Positions 34,149-43,183 of a DNA stretch of 64,000 nucleotides are shown here, in pieces. The stretch lies in assembly GCF_004916975.1 (NCBI RefSeq), contig NZ_STGQ01000001.1:3885779-3949778 (forward strand), in the 5' to 3' direction. The stretch's first letter is position 1, and every line of letters begins with the position of its first letter. The DNA is from Paenibacillus dokdonensis (GTDB lineage Bacteria; Bacillota; Bacilli; Paenibacillales; Paenibacillaceae). Position numbers and translations under genes: made by a program. Under the pieces are notes generated by a model, which was not told where the DNA came from, did no database searches, and was given only the letters and a program-made list of their open reading frames with translations.

Positions 34149-35029
34149 CAATATGGATTGACACCGCCTTTCTGGTTGAACCGGAACACCAGCACACTGA
34201 GCACGCCGACAAGGATGCTGACGATCAGCCCCAGTGCCGATGCATAGCCGAAGTTAAACTGCTCCAGGCCCTTTTGGAAAATGTACACGCTTGAGGTTAG
34301 CGTCGAGGTACCCGGGCCACCCTTGGTCAAGATATACACCTCATCAAAGACACGGATGGCACCCATCAGCGAAATGAGCGTACAGAACAGGATATGCGGC
34401 CGCAGCAGCGGAATCGTAATGCTCCAAATGACACGCCAGCGGCTGGCTCCATCCACTCTTGCGGCTTCATATAAATCCGAAGGAATTCCCTGCAGGCCAG
34501 CCAGATACAGCATCATGTAATATCCGAGACCCTTCCACATCGTGATGAACATCAGGACAAATAAAGCCGTACTGCTCGTTGACAGCCATGCAACCTGATC
34601 ATTAATCAGTCCAAGCTTGAGGAGGAAAAAATTGACTACACCGTTATTGCTCAGCAGCCAGCTCCAAATCAGGGCAACGGCAACCATGGAAGTCACAACA
34701 GGTATGTAATATGCCGTACGGAATATTTTCACGCCTGGTATTTTCCCATTCACCAGGATGGCCATCATGATCGAAATGATTTGGATGATCGGTACGATGA
34801 TGACGTACAGGAGCGAGTTCCAGAGAGATATCAAAAAGTTTTTATCATGAAATGCGGTGACGAAGTTATCAAAGCCCACGTAATGCGTTTCGGAAATGAC
34901 GGAATAGTCGGTAAACGACAGCGGAATTCCGTATATGATCGGCCAAAACACAAACACGGCAATGAGAGCCAGTCCAGGTGCCATAAAGGCCCATGCTGTA
35001 TAGGATTCTGTCCATACCCATCTCTTCAT
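34148..35029 (-). CDS. Sugar ABC transporter permease, MalF-type
   Basis: A 293-residue permease of the carbohydrate importer class 1 family, with six membrane segments. The first helix region reads AWAFMAPGLALIAVFVFWPIIYGIPLSFTDY, typical of UgpA/MalF-like subunits. The EAA motif is YEAARVDGASRWRVIWSITIPLLRPHILF (about 200-228). It forms the membrane channel with the MalG-type subunit encoded directly downstream, and receives sugar from the lipoprotein encoded upstream. Confidence 0.93.
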   Translation of the reverse strand: MKRWVWTESYTAWAFMAPGLALIAVFVFWPIIYGIPLSFTDYSVISETHYVGFDNFVTAFHDKNFLISLWNSLLYVIIVPIIQIISIMMAILVNGKIPGVKIFRTAYYIPVVTSMVAVALIWSWLLSNNGVVNFFLLKLGLINDQVAWLSTSSTALFVLMFITMWKGLGYYMMLYLAGLQGIPSDLYEAARVDGASRWRVIWSITIPLLRPHILFCTLISLMGAIRVFDEVYILTKGGPGTSTLTSSVYIFQKGLEQFNFGYASALGLIVSILVGVLSVLVFRFNQKGGVNPY

Positions 35030-35077
35030 GCTGTAATCACCGTCCTATTTTACGAAAATCTTGCGTACGAAAAGGCA

Positions 35078-36355
35078 TTATTTTTTCAATACCTGGTTGA
35101 CTTCCTGCTCCATGGCATCCAGGGTTGCTTGAATATCCGCGTCATTCAGCATGATTTTCTGCAAACCTCTGGCTATTGCCGAGTTGATATCGGATGCATT
35201 CGGTACACCTACCATGTAGTCAACTGCTTTATCCAAACTGTTGGCAGATGCGATCTTGGCCTGGGACTCCAGCGTATTGTCCGATGCAGTAAAGAACGGA
35301 TCTTTAATCGATTCTTTGGTAGACGGGAGAGTATTGGCTGCTTTGGAGAAAGCCGTCTGGTTATCTGCATTTGTAATAAATGCCGCGAACTCTACCGCTT
35401 CTTTTTGATGCTTCGATTTACCGGGAACCACGACATCCATACTGTTGGACAGACGTACATCTGCTTTGCCTGTTGGCATTGGAACTGCAATCGTATTTTT
35501 AAACACATCCGGTGCAGAGGTTTTCAGAAAGTTAATGAACGTCGGACCTGCGATCTCAAAAGCCACCTGCTCGCTGGAGTAATACTGAATCTGCTTCGTG
35601 AAAGGAACGTCTTCCTTCATAATGACACCATCCGCAATTTTCTTCTTTATATTTTCCAGAATCGTTTTCGTTTCCGGTGTATTGAATGCCGCCGCCGATT
35701 TGTCATCGTTTAGAATCTTAATTCCTTCCTTTGGAAACAGGTTCGAAACCCACTGCGTGGAATAACCGATTTTGCCTGTCTTTTCCTTGATCTGCTTCGC
35801 CCAAGCGACCAGTTCATCCTGCGATTTTGGAGGGTTGGCAGGGTCAAGACCGGCATCCTTGACGATTTTGGTATTCATGAACAGTACCTCGGTACCGGTG
35901 TACCATGGCAAGGCATAAGCTTTTCCATCAATAACCGTAGAATTAAAAATGCCGTCAAAATAGGATTGCTTCTGTTCTTCCGTTAGAAACTGGTTAAGAT
36001 CTACAACTGCTCCTTTGGAACCCATTTGGCTGGCGAACTCTGTATTCAGATTCACCACATCCGGACTGCTGCCGCTTGCGATACTGGTCAGAAGCTTGTT
36101 GGTAACCGCGTCGTAAGGATAATCCTTCCAGTCTATGGTCACTCCTTCATGTGTCTTCTGATAATCTTCGATCAATTTGTTGAAATAATCGGTAAAGGTG
36201 GGCTGCAGTGAAATCGTCCAAAACTCCAGCTTGACGGGTTCGCCTTTGCCACTTCCCTCTTGTCCTGATTTCCCTCCCCCGCAAGCGCTCAACATGAAGG
36301 ACAGCATTAAAACAGACAATAAAGTGATTACCATTCCCTTTTTGCTCTTTTTCAT
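35078..36355 (-). CDS. Sugar ABC transporter substrate-binding lipoprotein
   Basis: A 425-residue extracellular binding protein. The signal peptide ends in the lipobox LSAC with C25 as the lipidated residue, followed by a glycine/serine linker. The mature part is a family 1 solute-binding protein (EPVKLEFWTISLQPTFTDYFNKLIEDYQKTHEGVTIDWKDYPYD start, typical of sugar or glycerol-phosphate binders). It heads the operon SBP-MalF-MalG-DUF4127. Upstream lie a TATAAT box, a cre-like site and an inverted repeat, so catabolite repression is likely. The sugar is not known. Confidence 0.93.
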   Translation of the reverse strand: MKKSKKGMVITLLSVLMLSFMLSACGGGKSGQEGSGKGEPVKLEFWTISLQPTFTDYFNKLIEDYQKTHEGVTIDWKDYPYDAVTNKLLTSIASGSSPDVVNLNTEFASQMGSKGAVVDLNQFLTEEQKQSYFDGIFNSTVIDGKAYALPWYTGTEVLFMNTKIVKDAGLDPANPPKSQDELVAWAKQIKEKTGKIGYSTQWVSNLFPKEGIKILNDDKSAAAFNTPETKTILENIKKKIADGVIMKEDVPFTKQIQYYSSEQVAFEIAGPTFINFLKTSAPDVFKNTIAVPMPTGKADVRLSNSMDVVVPGKSKHQKEAVEFAAFITNADNQTAFSKAANTLPSTKESIKDPFFTASDNTLESQAKIASANSLDKAVDYMVGVPNASDINSAIARGLQKIMLNDADIQATLDAMEQEVNQVLKK

Positions 36356-36414
36356 TTTCTCGGCTCCCTTTACATGATTAATAAAAGATTATATCCAGTG
36401 ACAACAATTACAAT

Positions 36415-36432
36415 TAACGGATAATTCCGTTA
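36415..36432. promoter_or_regulatory. Imperfect palindrome, possible operator of the ABC operon
   Basis: TAACGGATAATTCCGTTA: 7-bp arms around a TAAT centre, just downstream of the cre-like site and within the untranslated leader. A LacI- or GntR-type repressor could bind here. Confidence 0.4.
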
Positions 36433-36447
36433 TTAAACCGCTTTCAA
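36433..36447. promoter_or_regulatory. Cre-like site of the ABC operon
   Basis: Minus strand TTGAAAGCGGTTTAA, similar to the cre consensus with mismatches at the 3' end. It starts 6 nt after the TATAAT box, the same placement as at 2773-2788. Confidence 0.45.
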
Positions 36448-36452
36448 GGGAA

Positions 36453-36481
36453 ATTATAGCAAATATTTTTAAAATAAAAAA
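36453..36481 (-). promoter_or_regulatory. Promoter of the ABC importer operon
   Basis: Minus strand TATAAT (36453-36458) with a T-rich -35 region (TTTTTT) 17 nt upstream. The transcript would start near 36446, leaving about 90 nt of leader. Confidence 0.55.
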
Positions 36482-36599
36482 GTTCTTTTTCAATTTTTAT
36501 ACTTTACGTGGATATTTTCTCCTTTTTATGATGTGTATGCATTACTTTGGAGCTGAAATAATTAAATCCTGATTTGATGCATACTTGTGAGCATTTGAT
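36482..36599. other. AT-rich upstream region with two ATGCAT sites 40 bp apart
   Basis: ATGCAT occurs at 36537-36542 and 36577-36582, forming the outward-flanked pair GTATGCAT and ATGCATAC. The 40-bp spacing is close to four helical turns, so a looping or tandem-binding activator is possible. No gene is seen here. Confidence 0.3.
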
Positions 36600-36640
36600 C
36601 AAAAAAAATACCCTCAGGCCTGAGTTGGCCTAAAGGTATT
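36600..36640 (-). terminator. Terminator of apt
   Basis: ATACCTTTAGGCC pairs with GGCCTGAGGGTAT (36608-36639), followed by eight T residues on the minus strand. Confidence 0.88.
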
Positions 36641-36682
36641 TTATTTCCCGGGAAACACAGTTCCCGTAATCGAATGCTTGTA

Positions 36683-37201
36683 TTAGTCTTCGTATGTCAT
36701 TAAAGAGAACACTTCAACGCCCGGTAGCTTAGCACGACCGTTCAAGGCTGACAGCTCAATTAGAAATGCAGCTCCTACCACGTTGCCGCCAAGCTGTTTA
36801 ACCAGATCTACTGAAGTGGCGATTGTGCCTCCAGTGGCCAGTAGGTCATCCGCAATCAGGACATTTTGCCCTTTGTGAATAGCATCGGTATGCATGGCCA
36901 GACGGTCCTTGCCATACTCCAGATCATATGCGACCTCAATCGTGTCGTATGGAAGCTTCCCGCTTTTACGGATCGGTGCAAAGCCAACGCCAAGCGCATA
37001 AGCCAGAGGAGCTCCAACAACAAATCCGCGCGCCTCGGGACCAGCAATGACATCAATTTTCAGAGCGGAAACCATCTCTTTAAGTTCGTTGATGGTTTTT
37101 TTGTAAATCTCCCCGTTCTGAAGCAATGTCGTGATATCTTTAAAGCTGATACCCGGTTGCGGGAAATCAGGTATCACCCGAATGTAATCTTTATAATCCA
37201 A
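36683..37201 (-). CDS. apt: Adenine phosphoribosyltransferase
   Basis: A 172-residue purine-salvage enzyme that turns adenine and PRPP into AMP. It begins MDYKDYIRVIPDFPQPGISFKDITTLLQ, the standard family start. The adenine-site loop is GPEARGFVVGAPLAYALG and the PRPP motif is VLIADDLLATGGT (about residues 117-129). It lies 41 nt after recJ on the same strand, which matches the recJ-apt order in Bacillus subtilis. AGGAGG precedes the ATG. Confidence 0.97.
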   Translation of the reverse strand: MDYKDYIRVIPDFPQPGISFKDITTLLQNGEIYKKTINELKEMVSALKIDVIAGPEARGFVVGAPLAYALGVGFAPIRKSGKLPYDTIEVAYDLEYGKDRLAMHTDAIHKGQNVLIADDLLATGGTIATSVDLVKQLGGNVVGAAFLIELSALNGRAKLPGVEVFSLMTYED

Positions 37202-37242
37202 AATAATCTCCTCCTAAAAATTATACAAAAACGGTTATGCGT

Positions 37243-39645
37243 TTAGCTTACACCTTCCAAACGGGAAATTACCCAGCTGGTACACTGCGAAGTGCCTGCA
37301 TACACCAAATGCTGTTCCATTTCGGCCAAGCTGCCCAGTGCAGAAAAATGAATTGAACTGCTAAGTTCTCGCTTCGGCGGTTTAGGAATCACGACAATAT
37401 TTCCATCTAGACGCTCAATAAACGAAAGCTCTTCAAATACGTCCATCATCATCGTTACCATACGTAGGGTTGAGGATGACTGCTGACTAAGTCTGGCAAG
37501 CGCTTCCTGCTCCCTGATCGGCTCTGCAGCCAAACGCATCAATAATACATACAGCAATTTAAACTGTTCGCGGCTTGGTATCGTCAACTGCTCCGCTTTA
37601 TTCCGTCCCGAATGAAGCAGGAATACGTTAGAGAGGTTTTTGAACGACCCCAGCAGCATATCCAGCTGATCTGCAGAGTCGGGTACATGAACCATAAACA
37701 AAGTCGTTATATGATCTTTACCATAAGTATTCGCCGCATCGTTAAATGCCGAAATTCCAGCCTTACTATCATATACCCAAAGGGTACAATCATTCAAATC
37801 CATTTTGGGTGAACTTTCAATCCGCGGATTAAACACAGCTGCGATATGTCGATGATCAAGCCGCATATAAGGTGCAACTTGATCGTAAATGCGCTGTATT
37901 TCTCCCCAAGGCTCTTTGGAATCACGCAGATCGAATACCTGCGGACCCGTTATTTTCATATCTTGAAGCATCAGCTGCGGCTTTCTCGATCCATTCCATT
38001 CATTCACGGAAACTTCACCGAGTATATCAAGTGTCATACCTTCTTCAAGCAGCTCTGCCAGATCTCCTCTGCCAAAAGCAACAGCTTCTATTCGGACTCC
38101 ACCTTGCCGGACAACAAGCTTCAAATGTTTGCCTTCCTTACCCATCTTCCTCAGCTCCACCAGTTGGGTGCCACGAAAAATAAGCTTGGGAACCGGGTTG
38201 GCCATGCCGAATGGCGCCAGCATTTCTATCTCATCAATGACAGAGAGTGGAACATCAGACAATCTCCACTCCCCGTCTGTAGAGGTGACAGGAGTAAAGT
38301 CATCTGCTGTAAGCACTCTTGCAGCATGATGGTTCAACGCTTCCTCGAATGCTGGCAGCTGCTCACGCTTTAAGCTCATCCCCGCTGCGGATGGGTGACC
38401 TCCATAATGCTCCATTAGCTCTTTGCAGGAAGTTAACGCTTCGAAAATATCCAGTCCCGGGATCGATCTTGCCGAACCCTTGCACATGCCTGTCTCCGGA
38501 TCAATGCCCAGAATAATGACCGGACGATAATATCGTTCAAGGATTTTTGAAGCCACAATCCCGACGACGCCTACATTCCAGCCTTCTCCTGCCAGCACGA
38601 TGACATCCGGAACCGTTCCACCGGACATTTTGCCCTGCAGCTGCATCATAGCTTCCTGGACGATCACCTCGACTACCTGCTGCCGTTCCTTATTCAGCTC
38701 ATCCAGCGCATGTGATAAACGCTGCGCCTCATCCTTATCCTCTGTCGTAAGCAATGCTACCGCCGAACCGGCATGATCCAGTCGGCCGCTGGCATTGATT
38801 CTCGGAGCCATACCAAATGCTACGTTCGTAGAAGTTACGGATCCCATGCTTATCCCGCTCACTTCCATCAGCGCGCGAATGCCCTGGAAGGATGTGTGGC
38901 GCATACATTCTAGACCCCGGCTGACCAAAATGCGATTCTCACCCGTTAATGGCATCAAATCGGCAATCGTTCCGATGGCTACGATTTCGGTCCATTCCAC
39001 CGGCGGATTTTTTAGTACAGCTTGGGCTAATTTATAAGCCACTCCGACGCCAGCTAGCCCTTTAAAAGGATATGGACATCCGGGCTGCTTCGGATTGATC
39101 AGCGCATAAGCATCCGGAAGCACCTCTGGAGGTTCATGATGATCCGTAACGATGACGTCAATTCCAAGGGAATTGGCATATGCGATCTGCTCAACCGCAC
39201 TAATGCCGGTGTCTACCGTAATGACCAGACTGACTCCCTGCTGATGTGCCCAATCCAGCGCGTGGTTATGCAGCCCGTATCCTTCATTGGAGCGATGCGG
39301 AATATAGATATCATAGGAAACTCCCAAATGACGCATGAAATAGATCATCAATGAAGTGCTGGAAACGCCATCGGCATCGTAATCCCCATAAATCAGGATA
39401 TGTTCGCCATTTTCAACCGCCTGTTGGATACGGGGCACTGCCTTCTCCATGCCCAGCATCAAATATGGATCATGCAGCATCTCCAGATTCCCATTCAGAA
39501 ACATCCCCGCTTCTTCAACACTGCCAATACCTCTTGAGGCAAGCAGTGCAGCGGTTAATGGTGATACAGAGAGCGCCTCCGCCAGGCTTCGGGCCGTATC
39601 CTCGGTTCCTGCCGGAGCCTGCCATGAATATTTTGATTCAAACAA
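37243..39645 (-). CDS. recJ: Single-stranded-DNA-specific exonuclease RecJ
   Basis: An 800-residue 5'-3' exonuclease for recombination and mismatch repair. The DHH phosphoesterase motifs are clear: IYGDYDADGVSSTSLM, VTVDTGISA, DVIVTDHHEPPE and, further on, RINASGRLDHAGSAV. The DHHA1 domain contains MEHYGGHPSAAGMSL (the GGH motif), followed by an OB-fold. The C-terminal ~230 residues form the extra domain of Gram-positive RecJ proteins (about 780 residues). It has a DHH core of normal length and no missing motif. Confidence 0.96.
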   Translation of the reverse strand: MFESKYSWQAPAGTEDTARSLAEALSVSPLTAALLASRGIGSVEEAGMFLNGNLEMLHDPYLMLGMEKAVPRIQQAVENGEHILIYGDYDADGVSSTSLMIYFMRHLGVSYDIYIPHRSNEGYGLHNHALDWAHQQGVSLVITVDTGISAVEQIAYANSLGIDVIVTDHHEPPEVLPDAYALINPKQPGCPYPFKGLAGVGVAYKLAQAVLKNPPVEWTEIVAIGTIADLMPLTGENRILVSRGLECMRHTSFQGIRALMEVSGISMGSVTSTNVAFGMAPRINASGRLDHAGSAVALLTTEDKDEAQRLSHALDELNKERQQVVEVIVQEAMMQLQGKMSGGTVPDVIVLAGEGWNVGVVGIVASKILERYYRPVIILGIDPETGMCKGSARSIPGLDIFEALTSCKELMEHYGGHPSAAGMSLKREQLPAFEEALNHHAARVLTADDFTPVTSTDGEWRLSDVPLSVIDEIEMLAPFGMANPVPKLIFRGTQLVELRKMGKEGKHLKLVVRQGGVRIEAVAFGRGDLAELLEEGMTLDILGEVSVNEWNGSRKPQLMLQDMKITGPQVFDLRDSKEPWGEIQRIYDQVAPYMRLDHRHIAAVFNPRIESSPKMDLNDCTLWVYDSKAGISAFNDAANTYGKDHITTLFMVHVPDSADQLDMLLGSFKNLSNVFLLHSGRNKAEQLTIPSREQFKLLYVLLMRLAAEPIREQEALARLSQQSSSTLRMVTMMMDVFEELSFIERLDGNIVVIPKPPKRELSSSIHFSALGSLAEMEQHLVYAGTSQCTSWVISRLEGVS

Positions 39646-39696
39646 TCGTCTTCACCTTTCTTTCCCTGCCAGTCATGAGTTATATCCCATGGATGT

Positions 39697-40653
39697 CTAC
39701 TGAAGCAGCGTCGGCATGTCATTATCCGTAAGCTGATGATTGGATTTATACGGATAACCGGGATCATAAGGAACGACTTGAATATTAACATCACTGATAT
39801 GCACAAAACGATGCATCAGCAGTTTTTTTGCCCGATCGGCAATTTCATTCGCTTCAAGCACGGTAATCCGGGGATTCACGCTGATTTTGAGATCAACCGT
39901 AATATAATGTCCCTGCTCTCTTGCCTTCAAATCATCGACGGTAATAATCCCGTGTACCCGCTGCACCGTCTCGATAAAGTTGATAGCATCCTCTTGCTCC
40001 GCTTCCTGGACCAAAGAGCCATATACGGAATTCATAATAAGCAGATAGCCTTTGCGAATCACCAAGCCCGCCACAATGAGGGCCGAGACGGGATCCATGT
40101 ACATCATGGCTTTCCAGCCGAAGGTATCACCTGCCACAGACAAAAATACTCCGACACAAACGGTTAATGATGTATACAGACTGAAGCGGTGTTCTTCAGC
40201 GTAAGCCGAATGCTGACCGTCCCCCTGCTTTTTCGAATAGCGGTATTGAAACTGGAACATTGCTTCTTTTACAGCCAAAGACACGAAGATAGCAATCAAT
40301 GCAAAGTTATCCGGCACATGAATTTTTCCCGATGCGATCTCTCTTATGGAGGCAACCGCGATTTGCAGTCCTCCCATCAGCACAAGCACCGAAAACAAAA
40401 TGGCAAACACCGGTTCCGTCCGGTGCGCCAGGATCTGCTGCTTGCCAGCACCCCGCCCCTTCGGGGACGAAAAGCGCGGAATGAGTCGGTTAAGTGCAGA
40501 CACAGCATCGGAGGCGGAATACAAGGCATCGCCCAGTAATGCCTTACTACCCGAGAAATATCCTACTGCGCCCTTAAAAACAGCGAGCGACAAATCACCG
40601 ATCATTCCCGTCCAAGTAACGGTATCGGAAGAATGTGAACGTTGAACGCTCAT
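39697..40653 (-). CDS. Cation diffusion facilitator (metal efflux) transporter
   Basis: A 318-residue membrane protein of the CDF family, exchanging Zn, Mn or Fe for protons. Membrane segments fill residues 15-200. The first helix region holds GYFSGSKALLGDALYSASDAVSAL, where the family has its metal-binding HxxxD/DxxxD pattern, and the fifth helix region has DPVSALIVAGLVIRKG. The C-terminal cytoplasmic domain (TVDDLKAREQGHYITVDLKISVNP) is the usual dimer-forming ferredoxin-like part. Its ATG overlaps the stop of a possible 42-residue ORF upstream. It corresponds in position to a gene between recJ and secDF in bacilli. Confidence 0.92.
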   Translation of the reverse strand: MSVQRSHSSDTVTWTGMIGDLSLAVFKGAVGYFSGSKALLGDALYSASDAVSALNRLIPRFSSPKGRGAGKQQILAHRTEPVFAILFSVLVLMGGLQIAVASIREIASGKIHVPDNFALIAIFVSLAVKEAMFQFQYRYSKKQGDGQHSAYAEEHRFSLYTSLTVCVGVFLSVAGDTFGWKAMMYMDPVSALIVAGLVIRKGYLLIMNSVYGSLVQEAEQEDAINFIETVQRVHGIITVDDLKAREQGHYITVDLKISVNPRITVLEANEIADRAKKLLMHRFVHISDVNIQVVPYDPGYPYKSNHQLTDNDMPTLLQ

Positions 40654-40778
40654 GCTTGCCTCCTCTCCGGCAATCCCAATTTGCCGATTCTATTCTTTGA
40701 AATGGATGTGATATACGCTACCAGATCGACAGCATCCTTTTCTTCGAGATGAATGAGCCATTGATTGAGTTTAACCAT
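40650..40778 (-). CDS. Small ORF (42 residues) overlapping the cation efflux gene
   Basis: ATG at 40778, peptide beginning MVKLNQWLIHLEEKDAVDLV, ending with a basic tail and a TGA that overlaps the ATG of the efflux gene. The predicted amphipathic helix and the ATGA-type overlap, which puts the efflux gene's GAGAGGAGG ribosome site inside it, favour a real coupled gene. Against it, no good ribosome site precedes its own ATG. Confidence 0.4.
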   Translation of the reverse strand: MVKLNQWLIHLEEKDAVDLVAYITSISKNRIGKLGLPERRQA

Positions 40779-40799
40779 GGAAGGTTCATTATCAGATCG

Positions 40800-40827
40800 A
40801 AAGCCGCGTCGCATTAGACGCGGCTTT
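40800..40827 (-). terminator. Hairpin after secF
   Basis: AAAGCCGCGTC and GACGCGGCTTT form a perfect 11-bp stem with a 6-nt loop; the T-run after it is short, so termination could be partial. Confidence 0.7.
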
Positions 40828-40845
40828 CATCTGTACAGCTTTACC

Positions 40846-41751
40846 TTACGCTTTGGAAGGCTTGACCGCTTTCCCGTTTGGTTTTTGCTTGTACTTAAAG
40901 AACAGCCAAAGCGGACTTGCAATAAAGATTGAAGAATATGCCCCGAAGATCAGACCGATAACCATGGCCAGCGAGAACATTTTGATCGATTCTCCGCCGA
41001 AGAGGAACAGGAAGAACGCGGCAATAAATACCGTGAACGCCGTGTACAAGGAACGCATCAGCATTTGATTCACACTGTGGTTCAGCAGTTTCGCCAAATC
41101 CTCGCGAGTCTTCGTCTTGCCAAATCGCAAGTTCTCCCGAATACGGTCAAAAATAACGATTGTATCATTAATTGAGTAACCGATGATGGTCAGTACCGCG
41201 ACGATGAAGGTTAAGCTGACCTCCAGACGGAAGATGGAGAATATGGCAACAACCATAAACGCATCATGCAGCAGTGCAATGATCGCTGCCAGCGCAAATC
41301 TCCATTCAAACCGGATACTTACATATATGATAATCCCGATACAAGATATGAGCACAGAGTATATGGCATTCCGTCCGAGCTCCTTCGCCATTTCCGGATC
41401 TACTGTATTGATTTCGAAAGAGGCTGTGTCGTCCAGCTTATGGATAGCTGATTTGAGCTGTTCGTCCTGATCTTCGGACAACACTTTCGTGAAACGGATG
41501 TTCACGCGATTGTCGCCAGGAGAGACCGTTGCATCCTTTCCGATCCCAATGTTGTCAAGCAGTGGCTGAACTTCCGCTTTCGTCACGTTTTTGGAAAGCT
41601 TCACGTCCACGTTCGAACCTGCACGGAAATCAACGCTGTAGTTCAAACCGAAGGCGGCAAGGGCGATAACACCTGCAATCGTGAGCACGATTGAGAATAT
41701 AAACGCGGATTTGCTCAGCTTCACGAAGTCAAATTCTTTTTTAAAGTGCAT
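40846..41751 (-). CDS. secF: Protein translocase subunit SecF
   Basis: A 301-residue membrane protein of the SecDF complex, which uses the proton gradient to pull exported proteins through SecYEG. The start MHFKKEFDFVKLSKSAFIFSIVLTIAGVIALAAFGLNYSVDFRAGSNVDV shows the first membrane helix and the DFRAG motif. Five more helices follow an extracellular loop. The ATG at 41751 has AAAGGAGAG upstream and overlaps secD by 11 nt. Separate secD and secF genes differ from the fused secDF of Bacillus subtilis. Confidence 0.96.
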   Translation of the reverse strand: MHFKKEFDFVKLSKSAFIFSIVLTIAGVIALAAFGLNYSVDFRAGSNVDVKLSKNVTKAEVQPLLDNIGIGKDATVSPGDNRVNIRFTKVLSEDQDEQLKSAIHKLDDTASFEINTVDPEMAKELGRNAIYSVLISCIGIIIYVSIRFEWRFALAAIIALLHDAFMVVAIFSIFRLEVSLTFIVAVLTIIGYSINDTIVIFDRIRENLRFGKTKTREDLAKLLNHSVNQMLMRSLYTAFTVFIAAFFLFLFGGESIKMFSLAMVIGLIFGAYSSIFIASPLWLFFKYKQKPNGKAVKPSKA

Positions 41752-43021
41752 TGATTTCACTCTCCTTTACCCCGAACTGCTTCGGTTTTTTAAGCAGCCC
41801 AGCCTTGACCAGCAGGCTAAGCAGGTAGTGGGTGAAATACACGTTGGTCAGGATACTCAGCACGATTTCGACAATCAGCACGAGCGCGAAGCCTTTGACA
41901 GCGCCTGTACCAAAAGCGAACATAACCGCACCGACGATAATCGTTGTGATATTCGAATCCAGAATCGTACGCAAGGAAGATTTGTTACCCGCTTTAACTG
42001 AAGACATAACGCTTCTGCCATTACGAATCTCTTCCCGAATCCGTTCATTGGTAATAATGTTCGCATCGACGGCCATACCGACACCGAGTATAAACGCAGC
42101 TATACCCGGAAGTGTAAGTGTAAAGTCCGCCCATACGAAAACCAGAATGAGCAGCCAGGTATGCACAATCAGACCAAAGCTTGCAATCACGCCAGGCAAA
42201 CGGTACATCGCGATCATAAAGATCAAAATAACAATGGAACCAATAATACCGGCTTGAATAGTCTTGTCCAGCGATTGTTTACCCAGTGTTGCTCCTACGC
42301 TTTGAGAGTATTTCTCTGTCAATTTCAGTGGCAAAGCGCCGAGATTGATCGTATCACTGATTTTTTTCGCTTCGTCCAAGGTATAGTTACCTGAAATCTG
42401 CGCTTTACCATCCGTCAGCTCCGCTTGAACGGTTGGATCGGAAAGCATCGTTTCATCCAGGAAGATCGCGAGCTGTTTGCCAAGCAAACGCTTCGTTACA
42501 TCTGCAAATTTCTTTTTATCTTTTACCTTAATATCGATTAGAGGCTGATTCAGGCTGTTATAGCCTACAGAAGCTCCGTTCTCGACAAAATCGCTGCCGA
42601 CGAGCTCCACCTTACAATATTTATCTTTATCAGCGACATTAGCCGCATCAGCCGCAGGTGCCTTACAGCCATCCGCACTTCGGAAAGTGAGCGCCGCAGG
42701 TTCCTTCATTTTCTTTCTGACTTCGGCTTCGTTGGTCACACCCGCGATTTTAAGTCGAATCCGGTTTGTGCCTTCAGTCGTCACCTCAGGTTCGCTGGTA
42801 CCCAGCAAATTTGCCCGTTTTTCCAGGCTTTCTGCCGTACGCGTGAGGGACTGCTTCGTAACCTTTTGTCCCTGTTCCAGTGGAGTAGCTTCATATAAAA
42901 TCTCGAAGCCCCCTTTAAGATCAAGGCCTAACCGGACACTGTCGAGCAATGCCGGGCTTGACCAGGCCATAATACCCACTGCAACGAGCACGACGATAAT
43001 GAAAGTAGCAATTCTTTTCAT
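41741..43021 (-). CDS. secD: Protein translocase subunit SecD
   Basis: A 426-residue SecD subunit. After the first membrane helix come the hallmark LGLDLKGGFEILYEATP, a large periplasm-facing (here extracellular) P1 head domain, and the RND-type membrane core with LGKQSLDKTIQAGIIGSIVILIFMIAMYR and GMAVDANIITNERIREEIRNG, the last being the highly conserved proton-relay region. The ATG at 43021 follows AGGAACGGC; the frame upstream of it is not coding. Its 3' end overlaps secF. Confidence 0.96.
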   Translation of the reverse strand: MKRIATFIIVVLVAVGIMAWSSPALLDSVRLGLDLKGGFEILYEATPLEQGQKVTKQSLTRTAESLEKRANLLGTSEPEVTTEGTNRIRLKIAGVTNEAEVRKKMKEPAALTFRSADGCKAPAADAANVADKDKYCKVELVGSDFVENGASVGYNSLNQPLIDIKVKDKKKFADVTKRLLGKQLAIFLDETMLSDPTVQAELTDGKAQISGNYTLDEAKKISDTINLGALPLKLTEKYSQSVGATLGKQSLDKTIQAGIIGSIVILIFMIAMYRLPGVIASFGLIVHTWLLILVFVWADFTLTLPGIAAFILGVGMAVDANIITNERIREEIRNGRSVMSSVKAGNKSSLRTILDSNITTIIVGAVMFAFGTGAVKGFALVLIVEIVLSILTNVYFTHYLLSLLVKAGLLKKPKQFGVKESEINAL

Positions 43022-43146
43022 GCCGTTCCTAGTTCCCCTTTCGTTCTCAATATTCCTATTATAGCTATGCGTCAAAATGCAGTCAATTTATCAATATTTG
43101 TCGCTTCTACTTTTACGAGATCTATTCCCCTCCATAGACTGACCAG

Positions 43147-43183
43147 AAAAGGGCCCCCTCCCTTAATCGAAAGAGGAACCCTT
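43147..43183 (-). terminator. Terminator of comN
   Basis: AAGGGTTCCTC can pair with the GAGGGGGCCCTT side (with mismatches), followed by TTTTC on the minus strand. Confidence 0.5.

Noticed and set aside
34781..35713. 310-codon plus-strand open frame
   Set aside because: It runs antisense through the MalF-type permease and binding-protein genes, lacks a ribosome site and has a cysteine/arginine-rich composition typical of a shadow frame.
36641..36682. Possible regulatory RNA near apt
   Set aside because: The hairpin at 36600-36640 is a plain intrinsic terminator downstream of apt.
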